From contig JAJGOT010000275.1 of the NCBI GenBank assembly GCA_022457155.1, forward strand, positions 665,001 through 729,000: a stretch of 64,000 nucleotides of DNA. Reading direction: 5' to 3'. Each line of letters begins with the position of its first letter. Position 1 is the stretch's first letter. The notes beneath the pieces were generated by a model, which did not search any database, was not told where the DNA came from, and was given only the letters and a program-made list of their open reading frames with translations. The DNA is from Cladopsammia gracilis (taxonomy: Eukaryota > Cnidaria > Anthozoa > Scleractinia > Dendrophylliidae). Below are positions 49,501 to 60,039 of this stretch, in pieces. The translations under genes were made by a program, and so were the position numbers.

Positions 49501-52500
49501 TTGGTGAGTATAATTTGTAATCCTTTGCTACCGTGTCACTTAAGGAGTTGTCCGGTCTTTTCTTTCAACGCATCCTTGATTGTAAATCATGCGAAAGGAG
49601 CGACATAAAACGACCTACACACCAAATCACGAGTTGAGCCGATTTGCTCTGATCTGTGACAAACAAACTGAACTGAGCGAATGTGCTCGGTGGCCAGTGT
49701 ATCAAACAACCCATTGTGGTCGCAGAAAAACGAACTGAGTGAATGCGCACGGTGGCCAATGTGCCAAACCGCGCATTGTGGTCGCAAACAAACCGAACTG
49801 AGTGAATGAGCTCGGTGGCCAATGTGCCAGACAACCCATTGTGGTCGCAAACAAACCGAACTGAGTGAATACGCTCGGTGGCCAATGTGCCAAACCGCCC
49901 ATTGTGGTCGCAAACAGACCGAACTGAGTGAATGCGCTCGGTGGCCAATGTGCCAAACCGTCCATTGTGGTCGCAAACATATACATTAAAAGACATATAT
50001 TCACTCTAGCTGTGTTGTCATTGTTCTCTTCTTCTTCTTGTACGCGTTAGTTTATTTAGCCTACATATTTCGCCTAAATCAAAAAGACGCCGAGGACTTA
50101 CATTCCTTCCTCTTTACTACAATCAATTTTAGACATTCGGTACCTCCCAATATTTTTTTATATTTTGATGCTTTATAATCTGCTCGCAGCACTTTACCTT
50201 CCATTAGGAACCACTAGTTTTAAGAACTTTTAATACCTGAAGAAGGACAGTAAAACTGTCCGAAACGTCGTGTATTTAGCATTTGTAACCCCAAAAAAAT
50301 CTCGTGAAGAGGAAAACATTTTAAGTTGGATTTTTCCCTCTTTTGAAATTAAACAGTCTCCACAGTGAAAGCGTTTATAAACTTTTTAACAAAATCGTAC
50401 TCAGATCCTTCGCTTCCAAAGACCAACGGTCAACAAACAAAAGTCGCTTGTTTCTTGATTGCTGGCAACATTCTTCGCTTTCAAATTTAGGGGGGGGGGG
50501 GGGGGCATTTTCAAAACGGAGAGCGGAGAAGGGGTTGGACTGCTAGTAAAGTGGAAGGAAGGTCCTGGGTCCGCTGAATAACTTAAGCCCTCACGTACAA
50601 AGTTTGAAGAGCGGTTGTCCCCGTCAAGTTAGGAAATTTGTTTAACTTCACGCTGACCAGCCTCCTGTCAGATATAAATGAGAGTAAAAACAAGAAGATA
50701 AGCGTATTTTCCACAGGCTAACATTGACAAAAAATGTCGAAAAGGGAACTTTCTCAACAATTTAAGGCTTAAAGAGACAGTCTTCCGGCTGAAATATTCA
50801 GATACCACGCAGCTCTTTAGAACCTCTTATTTCATTGGACCTGGGTATCACGCAGCTCTATTGTTTTCTCAGCAAATCAGAGAAGACCTTGTAAGAGCTG
50901 CACTGTCCCAAAATATCGGGTTTTCATTATAATGATATGAGCTTGCTTTAACCTTAAACCCATGAAAAAAAAGTCACCACAAGTGATGGACGAAAACAAA
51001 TATGAATAAACGAGACAAAAAAAGGACTATAAACTTAAAATTCCGCCAGAATGGCAATTTTGATTTCTGACCACCTGACACGGAATCAAACTTGATGAAC
51101 TGTAATCCACTTCCATCCTTGAAATCCTGCACTTTTACTCCAAACAGTTAACTAGTGCTTCCGTTTTGTGCCATAAATAAGAATACTTTAATGTAATTTA
51201 GTTGTATGTTTGGTGGAATTTGGCGATATAACATGGAAATTAAGTCACCCTGCCCCTAAAAAGCCAAAAGCAAATCTGTACTTACAGTCTTTCTAATGAC
51301 GGTAAGGAAGCAAATGCGTTATGCCCAACCGAGTTCAACCTTTCCCAGGTAAAACCTCTGCAAAAATAATAAAATAATAACCATTTATAAGTAAAATTGT
51401 ACGTAGATTGACTTCGGAAGATCAGTGATGTGTATACATTTCTTAATACATTTATTGCTCCAGCGACCAGCGACCTAAAGCGTATAACTTGCCACTGGTC
51501 AAGTTCAACTATATCCACAAAAATAAAGAAGCGGTACTAATTGATGTTATTTAGCTAACAAGTAGGCTTTAGTGCGCTGTGGCTTGTACTATATACCTTC
51601 TTTCAAGTAGAGAATCATAGTTAATCGGATTGTACATTTAATATTATGACGTCGAGTCATTGGTGGGAGGCGAGCGCTCTCACCCCTGCGCCATCCCTGC
51701 TCTCCAAGATATACTGCAGCCTTTTATAACTAAGTCATGAAATGTGTCCCTAACTTTTAGGTCTCTGCATAAAATCCTACAGTGTGACCATTCAAATCAT
51801 AGAAAGCTGTTGAGCAATACCTTGCTGTGGTACTGTTTAATATGCTATACAAGGTACTGGTTCTAACTTTTGAGTCTGTTGATGATCTACAGTGTAACCA
51901 TTCAAATGAAAGCTACTGAGCAGTACTTTCCCGTGGTACTGTTTATTATGCTGTACACGGTGGTTCTAACTCTTGGGTCTGTGGATGAAATCCTAAAGTG
52001 TGACCATTCAAATGAAAGCTGTAGAGCAATACTTTGCTGTGGTACTGTTTATTATGCTGTACAAGGTGGTTCTAACTTTTGAGTCTGTGGATGATCTACA
52101 GTGTGACCATTCAAGTGAAAGCTATTGAGCAGTACCTTGCTGTAGTACTGTTTATTATGCTGTACACGGTGGTTCTAACTTTTGAGTCTGTGGATGATCC
52201 TACAGTGTAACCATTCAAATGAAAGCTATTGAGCAGTAGGTTCCTGTGGTACTGGTTTATTATGCTGTACAAGGTGGTTCTAACTTTTGAGTCTGTGGAT
52301 GAAATCCTAAAGTGCGACCATTCAAATGTAAGCTATTGAGCAGTACTTTGCTGTGGGAAAGTTTGCTTTCGGTGATTTAATAAAATGGACTTAGAACTTT
52401 TTCTTTAATTTTTTTTAACCGCGTTCGGAATTGAAAGAGTTCACGACCTCAGTTCGAATTACAGTACTTACAAACTGTATAGCTTATCCAGTCCTTTAAA

Positions 52501-55500
52501 CGCATAATCTGGAATTTTGGTGATGGGATTAGAATCGAGTTCCCTAGAGAAAATAATAAAAAAAAACAACAACAAGGCAAAGTGTCAGTAGATCACGCAA
52601 ACGTTGAAACTAAATATTCGAAAATAAAAGCGACTTTTACTTTTTATCTGGGTTTCCAATTGGTATTTGCTAATTCCAATTAGCACAAACACTATGAAGT
52701 AATTCGCATGTAGGCACGTGCGAAAATGCCTGAATGTTGCCTAGCAACAGAACATCTAAACACCGCAGAAACTTTAGATTTAGTCACGAGTTTCAGACAG
52801 ATTTACCGCGATTAGCTATGTACTTACAAGTGTTGTAGATTCTTCACATGTTTTAGCACAGGTACGCTGCTAAGGTTATTGTATCTTAAATTTCTAAAAT
52901 AAAGAAGATAAACGCGATTATTAAAGACACATTTTAGGGGCCGCTACACAACGCAGAAGAAAATCAACTTTTGTTTGCTATAATTTTCAGTTTTCATGAT
53001 CGCTCTACCCACAGTTCAAGGCTGGTCACGAAACCTTACTAGCTTCAAAGACGATAACAGAAATGCCGCAATCTGAATTTATTAACCCTTTAACTCCCAA
53101 GAGTGCCAAACATCAAAATTCAAGAAACATCCTCAATTTTATTTTAAAGAAAGTTGAAAAACAATTGGTACCATGCAATTGTACTGCCAAATAGGTTTCT
53201 TTTGAATGGTCACACCACAGGATTTAGTCAACAGACTCAAAAGTTAGAACAAATGGTACCATGCAAAAGTACTGCTGAAGAGGTTTCATTTGAATGGTCA
53301 CACCATAGGATTTTGTCAACAGACTCAAAAGTTAGAACAAATGGTACCATGCAAAAGTACTGCTGAAGAGGTTTCATTTGAATGGTCACACCATAGGATT
53401 TAGTCAACAGACTCAAAAGTTAGAACAAATGGTACCATGCAAAAGTACTGCCAAAGAGGTTTCTTTTGAATGGTCACACCGTACCATGGGAATTTATCCA
53501 CAGACTCAAAAGTTAGAACAAATGGTACCATACAAAAGAACTGCCAACGAGGTTTCATTTGAATGGTCACACCATAGGATTTAGTCAACAGACTCAAAAG
53601 TTAGAACTACATAACATGTTTCCATAATTGCCTCTGGGAGTGAAAGGGTTAAGCAAACACATTTTCCTAAGGCCTAACCCAACGGATCAACGTAAAACAA
53701 TTCTATGCTCATTTTCGTATTTGTAAAAATGTTCACCTATCTAACCATAATGACCATTGAAATTAATATACTCTTTTAGAGCAGTTTTCAATAGGCCATT
53801 TCCGAGTTGCCTTTAGCCTCTCTATCAAAGCGAGGCTAGGTGCGAAACCTTTCATATGAAAATAAGTTTTCATTCACATGCAAATAAAACTCATTTGCCT
53901 CTCTATCAAAGCGAGGCTAGGTGCGAAACCTTTCATATGAAAATGAGTTTTCATTCACATGCAAAAAAAACGTATTTGCCTCTCTATCAAAGCGAGGCTA
54001 GGTGCGAAACCTTTCATATGAAAATGAGCTTTCATTAAATGAAAATAAGTTGAAACTCATTTTCATATGAAAGGTTTCGCACCTAGCCTCGCTTTGATAG
54101 AGAGGCTAAAGGCAACTCGGAAATGGCCTATTGAGTGTCGTAAAACCAAAACCAAAATAATTACTCTGACCAATCACAGCAGTCGTAAACAATCCAATGA
54201 ACCAATCACAGCTCAAAGCAATTACATGTCGGCGGCGCCAAGCGCGGGAAAACGCGTGCGAGTAAGTCACGATTGGTTTTGGTTTTACTTCTGATTGGTC
54301 GAGAAAGTGGCGCGAGATTTTTTAGCCAATCACAAAGCGTAGCAATGCAAAACCAAAGCAATTGTGTAATTACTTTCGACACTCAATTGAAAACTGCTCT
54401 ATTGACAATTAATTCCAATAGTCATTATGAGAAGCCCAGGGGGCAAAATCAATATGGCTGGTCTATTAATATCGAAGTACTTACAATTGTTCCAAAGACT
54501 TAAGACCATAAAAACCCTCAGATTCAATTTCTTCCACACCATTGTGAAACAGAAGCCTGTTAAAGCAAATTATATGCCAAGATTATGCTGAGTACGAGTT
54601 CAACTAATAGGTCTTATTCCATTCATACACTATGATACTGTGTATGTTGTACAAGGAGGTCCTAGCGTATCTGTCTGTGGATGTAATCCTAAAGTGTGAC
54701 CATTCAAATGAAAGCTATTGAGCAGTACTTTCCTGTGGTACTGTGTATGCTGTACAAGGAAGTCCTAGCTTATCTGTCTGTGAATGTTATCCTAAAGTGT
54801 GACCACTCCGCCGGATCAGTGTGGTGATTCATATCAAAGCTATTAAGCAGTGCCTTTGTGTAGTACCGTACGTTTTATACATTTTCAAAGTGGAAATTAA
54901 AGAAAGAAAAAGGTAAAATGAAAAAGAAGGTTGAAGTACGTACAGTGTTGATAACTTGCAGAGCGCCTGGAATGAATTGTTTTTAATGATGCGAATCTTG
55001 TTTTGATCAAGACTCCTAGAAAGGGAACCATAACAGCAAAGGGTTGAATTCAACGAGAGAGCACCTTTACACATTTACTTATTGAAAATGACTATATAAA
55101 CTATAGGTTTTGACGACGATAATAACATAAAAGAAGCTGATAACAACAACAGCAATAACAACACATTAGTCCGAGTTTCCATAGATAGTGATCAGTTAAA
55201 ACAAATACAACCTTAATCAAAAGTGTTGGGACACTTCACCTTTTCCTCACAAATTGTCTTCATGTTATTGTCACCTCCCCCTTCCCACCCCACACCCCAT
55301 ATGCAACCAAGCCAACCTCGTCCCAGGGCCTACTCCGCTTTCGGACCCCTAGACAAGACTGCCAAAATACCCATAATACTCCTAGATCATGATGAATTGT
55401 CTTCGCTTCGTTTGAACAACGGTTTCTCTCAGATTGCCAGAAAACTAACACGGCTAACAATCCGGCGCAGGGAATAACTACCGAAAACGGCATTTCACCG

Positions 55501-57991
55501 TGTGTCACGTGACAAAATACTCCACGATTATTGGAGTATTTTGGCAGCCTTCCCCAGGGGTTTCTACGCCCGCTCGGCCATTGTGAAAGCGGAGGTCCTG
55601 GAGACGAGGTTGCAACCAAGCTGTCTTTTATATTTGGGAGAAGAGGCAGCCACGTGCCGCCCACGTGATGCATTTGACGTTGTTTCGCGGATAAATTGTA
55701 GCACGCGCCGTTGTTTCGTGGCAAAAATTTCTTCGTCACCCTGGACGCCATTTTGATTGTTACATAGCGGACTCGCTTAAACGCAGCAGTTACGTGGATG
55801 AGTGCATGCGCGGTAAACTTGTTTTACCGGTTCAAAGTTAATTCATTCGTCCATGGCACTGGACGGCGGCTCAATCAAAGGAACTAACGGATGCTCGCAG
55901 TGGTTTCTCTCTCGTTCGGCGTAGCTCGGCGTAGGAGAATCCACTTCTCGCAGGGTAAGGCCCCAGGAAATGGAACGATTGTTTCTCTCTTGGAAAGGCT
56001 TTGCCACTGCGTGATAAGTGTTTTTGACCTTTGCAAACTTCGTCAGACTTTGTTAACTGATTGCCAGGCATTAAGCAAACTTAATTGTCTTTAGCTGTTT
56101 TTTAGAGTCTCAAGTCTCAATGAGGAACTTTTAAGAGTTAGGGCAATAATATGAACTTATTGACTAAGTGGGAGGGCCGGATGGGAAAATATTTGGCTCG
56201 AGATCATGGCGTACGGACCGAAAAAGAGAGGTTCGTGCGCCATGACCGAGAGCCAAATATTTTCCCATCCGGCCCGACCTAACTTAGTCAATAAGCATTT
56301 TATCATATGACCAAATTGGAGACAAAATTACTTGAAATTTTAACGCGCGAGGCCGTCCGCTTTTGTAGTAGGCCTAGGGCCGTACGCCTTTTTCCGGCCC
56401 CGCTCGCGCAAATGCGTACGGCCCTCATACGGGACTTTCATCGATGGTTTTGCAAAGAAAAGGTTCGCAGGGCCGTACGGGTCATATGATAAACTGTATT
56501 CAGTTGCAACAGAAACAAAAACAATCTAATGAATAGAAATAAATACATACAAAAACGTCAGGTCTTTAAGCTTCTCTAAGGCATCCTTCGGAACTTCTGT
56601 GAGGTTGTTGTCGTCAAGCCACCTAAAAACAAAAAATAAAATAAAATAAAAATGGCATCTCTGTTTTTTCTTCAATGAAAAAAAAAAAATCCAACTATAG
56701 CAGCCAGCAAAGCTTCTCAAAACGACCACCAAATGCGCCACTTGGCTGTCAATCTGTATTTAATGGCCCAGTATCACCCAAAATGCATTGCGCGCCCAAT
56801 GCCTCATTGAATTTAACGCAGTCGAAAATTCCTGAAAGAGCCAATCACGAGCGAGCTCGTCATTTGAAAACAAAAAACAAACGACTGCAAAGCCGAATGG
56901 GTGATACTGGTCCTTTAAAGGCAGGGACACTATCCCGTCAAAAATAGCAAAATTTCGCTTAGCTTAAATCCACGTAATATCGCCAAATGTCATCAAATAT
57001 ACAACTAAGTTTGATAAAACGATTCTATAGAGCAAAACAAAAGCAGTGTTTAGATTGGCGATGGTTTCTTCCAATTTCAAGATAATAAAGTACATGTAAG
57101 CTTAAAACAAGCTCCCGGCCATAATCATGGAAACACGATCGATATTTCAGCCGGGACAGTGTATAAACTTACAGGTGCCTAATTGTGGGGACGTTTCGGA
57201 AAACATCGGCAGGAATGCTATGCATTTTGTTCCCTGTAAGATATCTGAAAAGAAGATAAGGAACAAATGAGCAATGCCATGAAAGAGAATGAATTTCAAC
57301 ACAAGAAATATCAAGCAAAACGTGACCGAATATAGGTACTTACAACTCATTCAAGGATGTCATAGATATTGGAAACTCTGGGCAGGTGCTAAAGTTGTTC
57401 ACCTTCAGAGATCTGTAAGGTAACAGTAACAATATGTTTATACATCATTTCAGGGAATTTTATCACGGGGGGGGGGGGGGGGGGGTACTCCACGGAATAT
57501 TTGGCGGAGATTTGCTGCCTGGTTCACCTAATCCTGAACCTATTTCAAATCAAACTATGCGATTTTTCATAGCCGTTTTCAGACCTGGGTACGTTGATAC
57601 GATCTCGTGATTCCCTTCAGGTAAAAACCAAACCCAATTTCAGCCGAAAATGGTCAAACTCGATACCCGTTTTCAGACCAAAATGGCTAAAAAAAACATG
57701 CCCTTTGGGGTGATACATACTTACAAAGGAGACTACCCCACGTACAGTGATTTTGGAACGAGCAAAGTAGAGGGTAGAAACTACAGTAAGAAGATACCAC
57801 AGGCTTACCATTCTCTGTAAGAGTGACTGACTGTACTTTTAAATGGCTTTAATGGCTTTAAAATAGCCTTTTATAATTAATTGGGGTTTGGTCGTTTGGC
57901 CTTAAAATCAAAGTACACTTACAATATCTCTAGCTTTTTCAATCCTTCTAAGTTTGGCGGAAGACTATCGAGCTTGTTCTCATCCAAAAAC
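43581..57991 (-). CDS. LRR-containing GPCR (LGR), 5' end missing
   Basis: Exons, 5' to 3': 57923-57991, 57344-57412, 57173-57244, 56551-56622, 54944-55015, 54485-54556, 52828-52893, 52472-52543, 51286-51357, 48677-48748, 48039-48104, 46950-47018, 46571-46642, 45792-45863, 43581-45198. The first fourteen each encode one 22-24-residue LRR and are joined by phase-2 introns, the classic LGR layout. Repeats include 'WLDDNNLTEVPKDALEKL' and 'LDQNKIRII'. The last exon has two more LRRs, the cysteine cap 'YPYHCCEF', an acidic Ser/Gly-rich hinge, 'CTPEPADPFFPCDDLMDSS', then seven helices with 'FLICNLAVADLCMGVYL' (TM2), 'VERYIA' (E/DRY, TM3), 'FTDFACWAPI' (TM6) and 'NSCANPFLYAIFT' (TM7), and a Ser/Arg-rich tail. 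The TM core is type A (FSHR/LHR/TSHR-like); the ectodomain resembles LGR4-6. Signal peptide, LRR N-cap and probably LRR1 were not found. A plasma-membrane receptor of unknown ligand, probably Gs-coupled by family analogy. Confidence 0.93.
45222..45440. mobile_element. MITE family E, copy next to splice acceptor
   Basis: Starts 'tagagcggtgttcaattgag' only 24 bp upstream (minus-strand sense) of the last receptor exon, and carries the family core 'ttctcgaccaatcaaaagta'. The likely branch-point region of this intron therefore lies in or beside transposon DNA. Confidence 0.75.
46760..46883 (+). repeat. 57-bp tandem duplication
   Basis: The block containing 'cctttcttttattcgctctt'-like sequence and 'tcatttggcaatgacata' is present twice in tandem, nearly identical. 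It lies in an intron of the receptor gene. Confidence 0.75.
47728..47975. mobile_element. MITE family E, copy 3
   Basis: Contains 'gattggttttggttttactt' and ends 'actcaattgaaaactgctct'. The left end is eroded. It lies in a receptor intron, about 64 bp from the 48039-48104 LRR exon. Confidence 0.75.
49690..49985 (-). repeat. 63-bp minisatellite, about five copies
   Basis: The unit contains 'ggtggccaatgtgccaaacc' and 'cattgtggtcgcaaac'. The period (63) is a multiple of three, so three minus-strand frames of 100-143 codons stay open with periodic peptides such as 'WHIGHRAHSLSSVCL'. No start context or splice sites support a gene. Confidence 0.9.
50229..50280 (+). ncRNA. Candidate minimal hammerhead ribozyme motif
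   Basis: CTGAAGA (50237-50243), a 6-bp stem GGACAG/CTGTCC (50245-50250/50256-50261) with a TAAAA loop, GAAA (50262-50265), then CGTC. This fits the hammerhead core CUGANGA - stem II - GAAA - ultrashort stem III (A-C-G-U) - cleavage site GUC. Flanking AATAC and GTGTATT can form a weak stem I. Short-stem-III type I hammerheads are known from Penelope-like retroelements. It could also be only a retroelement end motif. It lies in a receptor intron. Confidence 0.45.
50770..51240. repeat. Dispersed repeat, copy of 18660-19020
   Basis: It shares 'aattccgccagaatggcaat', 'ccacttccatccttgaaatc' and 'ggcgatataacatg' with 18660-19020 in the same orientation. It ends about 45 bp from the 51286 LRR exon. 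Confidence 0.65.
51770..52370 (+). repeat. Minisatellite with about 90-100-bp unit
   Basis: About six tandem copies with 'gtgtgaccattcaaatgaaa', 'gctattgagcagtac', 'tggtactgtttattatgctg' and 'ggttctaacttttgagtctg'. The same unit occurs singly or in short arrays at 33000, 41100, 48900, 53100-53640, 54630-54820 and 59400-59660. Confidence 0.9.
53100..53640 (+). repeat. Same minisatellite, opposite orientation
   Basis: Five units of about 87 bp with 'gaggtttcatttgaatggtc', 'acaccataggatttagtcaa' and 'cagactcaaaagttagaac'. This is the reverse complement of the 51770-52370 family with a different inner segment ('ggtaccatgcaaaagtactg'). It lies in a receptor intron. Confidence 0.9.
53777..54401. 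mobile_element. MITE family E, copy split by another MITE
   Basis: The left terminal repeat 'tagagcagttttcaat' (53777-53792) is cut; it resumes at 54130 'attgagtgtcg' and runs to the right end 'caattgaaaactgctcta' at 54401. Removing the insert restores the family end exactly, with 'at' duplicated. Confidence 0.85.
53793..54129. mobile_element. MITE with internal tandem repeats, nested
   Basis: The ends 'aggccatttccgagttgcct' and its reverse complement extend for more than 70 bp. The interior has three tandem units of about 65 bp with 'tctatcaaagcgaggctagg' and 'cctttcatatgaaaa'. It inserted into the terminal repeat of the family E element. Confidence 0.85.
54600..54830 (+). repeat. Two units of the dispersed minisatellite
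   Basis: 'cctaaagtgtgaccattcaa' and 'agctattgagcagtactttc' mark copies of the 51770 family, between two LRR exons of the receptor gene. Confidence 0.75.
55300..55625. mobile_element. Foldback element
   Basis: 'gcaaccaagccaacctcgtc' on the left and 'gacgaggttgcaaccaag' on the right are inverted. The inner 'ctgccaaaatac' / 'gtattttggcag' also pair. It lies in a receptor intron; the frames crossing it are not genes. Confidence 0.65.
56160..56490. mobile_element. Palindromic MITE, family P copy 1
   Basis: 'ggatgggaaaatatttggct' and 'agccaaatattttcccatcc' form a hairpin whose arms include 'catggcgtacggacc'. A second pair, 'tatcatatgacc' (about 56301) and 'ggtcatatgata' (about 56480), bounds the right half. 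Copies are at 58115-58275 and (partial) 40490-40600. Confidence 0.75.
56764..56914. mobile_element. TTAA-flanked MITE, family A copy 2
   Basis: 'tggcccagtatcaccca' and 'tgggtgatactggtcc' ends, flanked by TTAA (56760-56763, 56915-56918). It is the same family as 23835-23988 and lies in a receptor intron. Confidence 0.85.
57465..57750. repeat. Dispersed repeat, copy of 12300-12665
   Basis: A G-run at 57467-57485 is followed by 'tactccac', 'ggttcacctaatcctgaacc', 'ccgttttcagacc' (twice) and 'ccctttggggtgata', in the same order as at 12300-12665. It lies in the first intron seen of the receptor gene. Confidence 0.6.
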
Positions 57992-57999
57992 CTACAGAA

Positions 58000-59980
58000 A
58001 AACGAAAAAGAACCTTGCGGGTAAAAAGACAAGCTAGTACTGTGCTGTGTAAAAAGTACTTCATAAAAATAATTAATTTCCCGTGAATACGTACTACGTC
58101 TAAAATAATATGTACTTATTGACTAAGTTAGGTCGGGCCGGAAGGGAAAATATTTGGCTCGAGGTCATGGCGTACGGACCGATCGCAGTGAGGTCCGTGC
58201 GCCATGACCGAGAAAAAAGAAAAAAAAGAAAAAAAGAAAAGGTTCGCAGAGCCGTACGGGTCATATGATAACATGCAAGATTAAACTGAAAAGTAAACTG
58301 TGAAATCATAATTTAGGCTTAAAACTGTGGTAGACGGGAAGTGAAGTTGAGAAAATATAAGTGCTTTTTTTTTGGCGAGGAAGAGGCTATAGTGATCTCT
58401 CAGCAGCGGTGTGTCTACCTGAACAGCTCAAATTTTTTAGGTGTTTTTTAATGCTATGGGGCTGTGAAGTTGCGCTTTTAGAGTTTTATATGTTTAGTTA
58501 AAATTGTGCATTTTGCTGCGGACTTTAACAGTATTTTGCAGAGGAAGAAAAACGCGAAACGACTGCACACTTTTCAAGTCTCGACTGTGTTATAAACCGG
58601 CATATACCAAAATAATTTCCAACGCTATATTTGAGACATTTGTTATCCCCTCAACCCCTCCTGTAACGCGAGAATAAAGATTGGTAATGAAACCCGTGAG
58701 AAAATAAAAGTTATGAGTCTTTTGGCGTCTCTCTTAATCCTTTTCTTTTCTTTGACAACAGGCCTATTGTCGCCTTATAATGACTTTTCTGCGGTGTGTC
58801 TATCTTAACAAACTCAAATTTTGAGGTGTTTTTAGGGGCTGATTACATGGCGAATTGCAGCCCGGGTACAACATTTGAAAGTCGGCGGCGGTCATTTTGT
58901 TTCATTGAAAACACAGCCGTTGCGCATTCTCATGTTCACTTTTCAGACCGGGCTGAAAATTAGATCGCGTTTACACGTTTCTTTCTTTTTTCCAGCCCGT
59001 AATCGCAAACGTCTTTTTAAGACGATTTGTTCAGGAAGCCGGGTTGAAGTCCACCCTAACTGGGCTGAAATTTCACCCGGGCTGAAATTTGCCATGTAAT
59101 CGGCCCCTTGATGTAATAGAAAATGTAGACGTAATTCTGTGCATCTATTATCCGTGAATAGAGTTACAAATTACATTTAAACTAAGAACGGATTTTCATC
59201 ATTTACCCAATTATAACAAGAGCGGCATCGTGATGGGTTAAAGGGTCAAATTATTACTAGTTAAGAAATCAAGCTAACTAAATTAAAATATAAGCAAAAT
59301 AAAATGTTAATGCAAAAGGGAAAAAGGATTACACGCGCTTGCAATAATTCGTGCTACTCTTATAATGTAATCCTCTCACTCGGAGAGTTAGTACCAGAAC
59401 CGGAAAATGTGCTTCCAACTTTTTTAAGTGTGTGGATGAAATCCTAAACCTTGATCATTCTTATAAAAGCTGGAGCATCAGATGAAAAAAGTTCGAACTA
59501 TGTTAATCTGAGGTATAATCCCCGGTTAAGTCTGTGAATGAAATCCTAAACATTGATCATTCAAATAAAAGCTATTAAACAGTACTTTTCCTGTGGTGCT
59601 GTTTATTATGCTGCACAATCTGGTTCTAACTTTTGAGTCTGTGGACAAAATCCTAAAGTCTGTATGACAATTAAAAACAGTTTTTTTTATCGTGCCGTTT
59701 ATGTTTCTAAATATATTACCGGAAATTTGGGACACTGAATTTGGAAAAAGTGAATGTGTTTTGCTTTCCTGAAATGCAAGTCTGATTAGTTCCTCTTGCG
59801 GTTTGTTTTTAGAGCGGTGTTTCAATAGAAGCGGGCTATGACTTCTACCCAGATGGCCAGTTTAACATCTTTTGTCGCTTGAGGATCGTGGAGCATCAGA
59901 TGAAAAAAATTCGAACTACGTTAACCTTGGGTATAATCCCCCGTTTGTGCACTTAATATTTTGACAACTGGAGCTTTGTG
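58000..59980. other. Probable receptor intron, repeats only
   Basis: Upstream of the most 5' LRR exon found. It holds palindromic family P copy 2 (58115-58275), an imperfect pair of 'agcccgggt' / 'cccgggct' motifs at 58855-59100, and degraded units of the 51770 minisatellite at 59400-59660. No exon with an LRR or signal peptide was seen. Confidence 0.55.
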
Positions 59981-60039
59981 GCATGATACTCTGTGTGGTC
60001 TTCAAAATGCGGTCACTATGGTCTGTTTCAACTACTCTG

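Noticed and set aside
55260..55751. 163-codon minus-strand frame
   Set aside because: It runs through a foldback element ('LVATSSPGPPLSQ' repeat translation), with no family resemblance.
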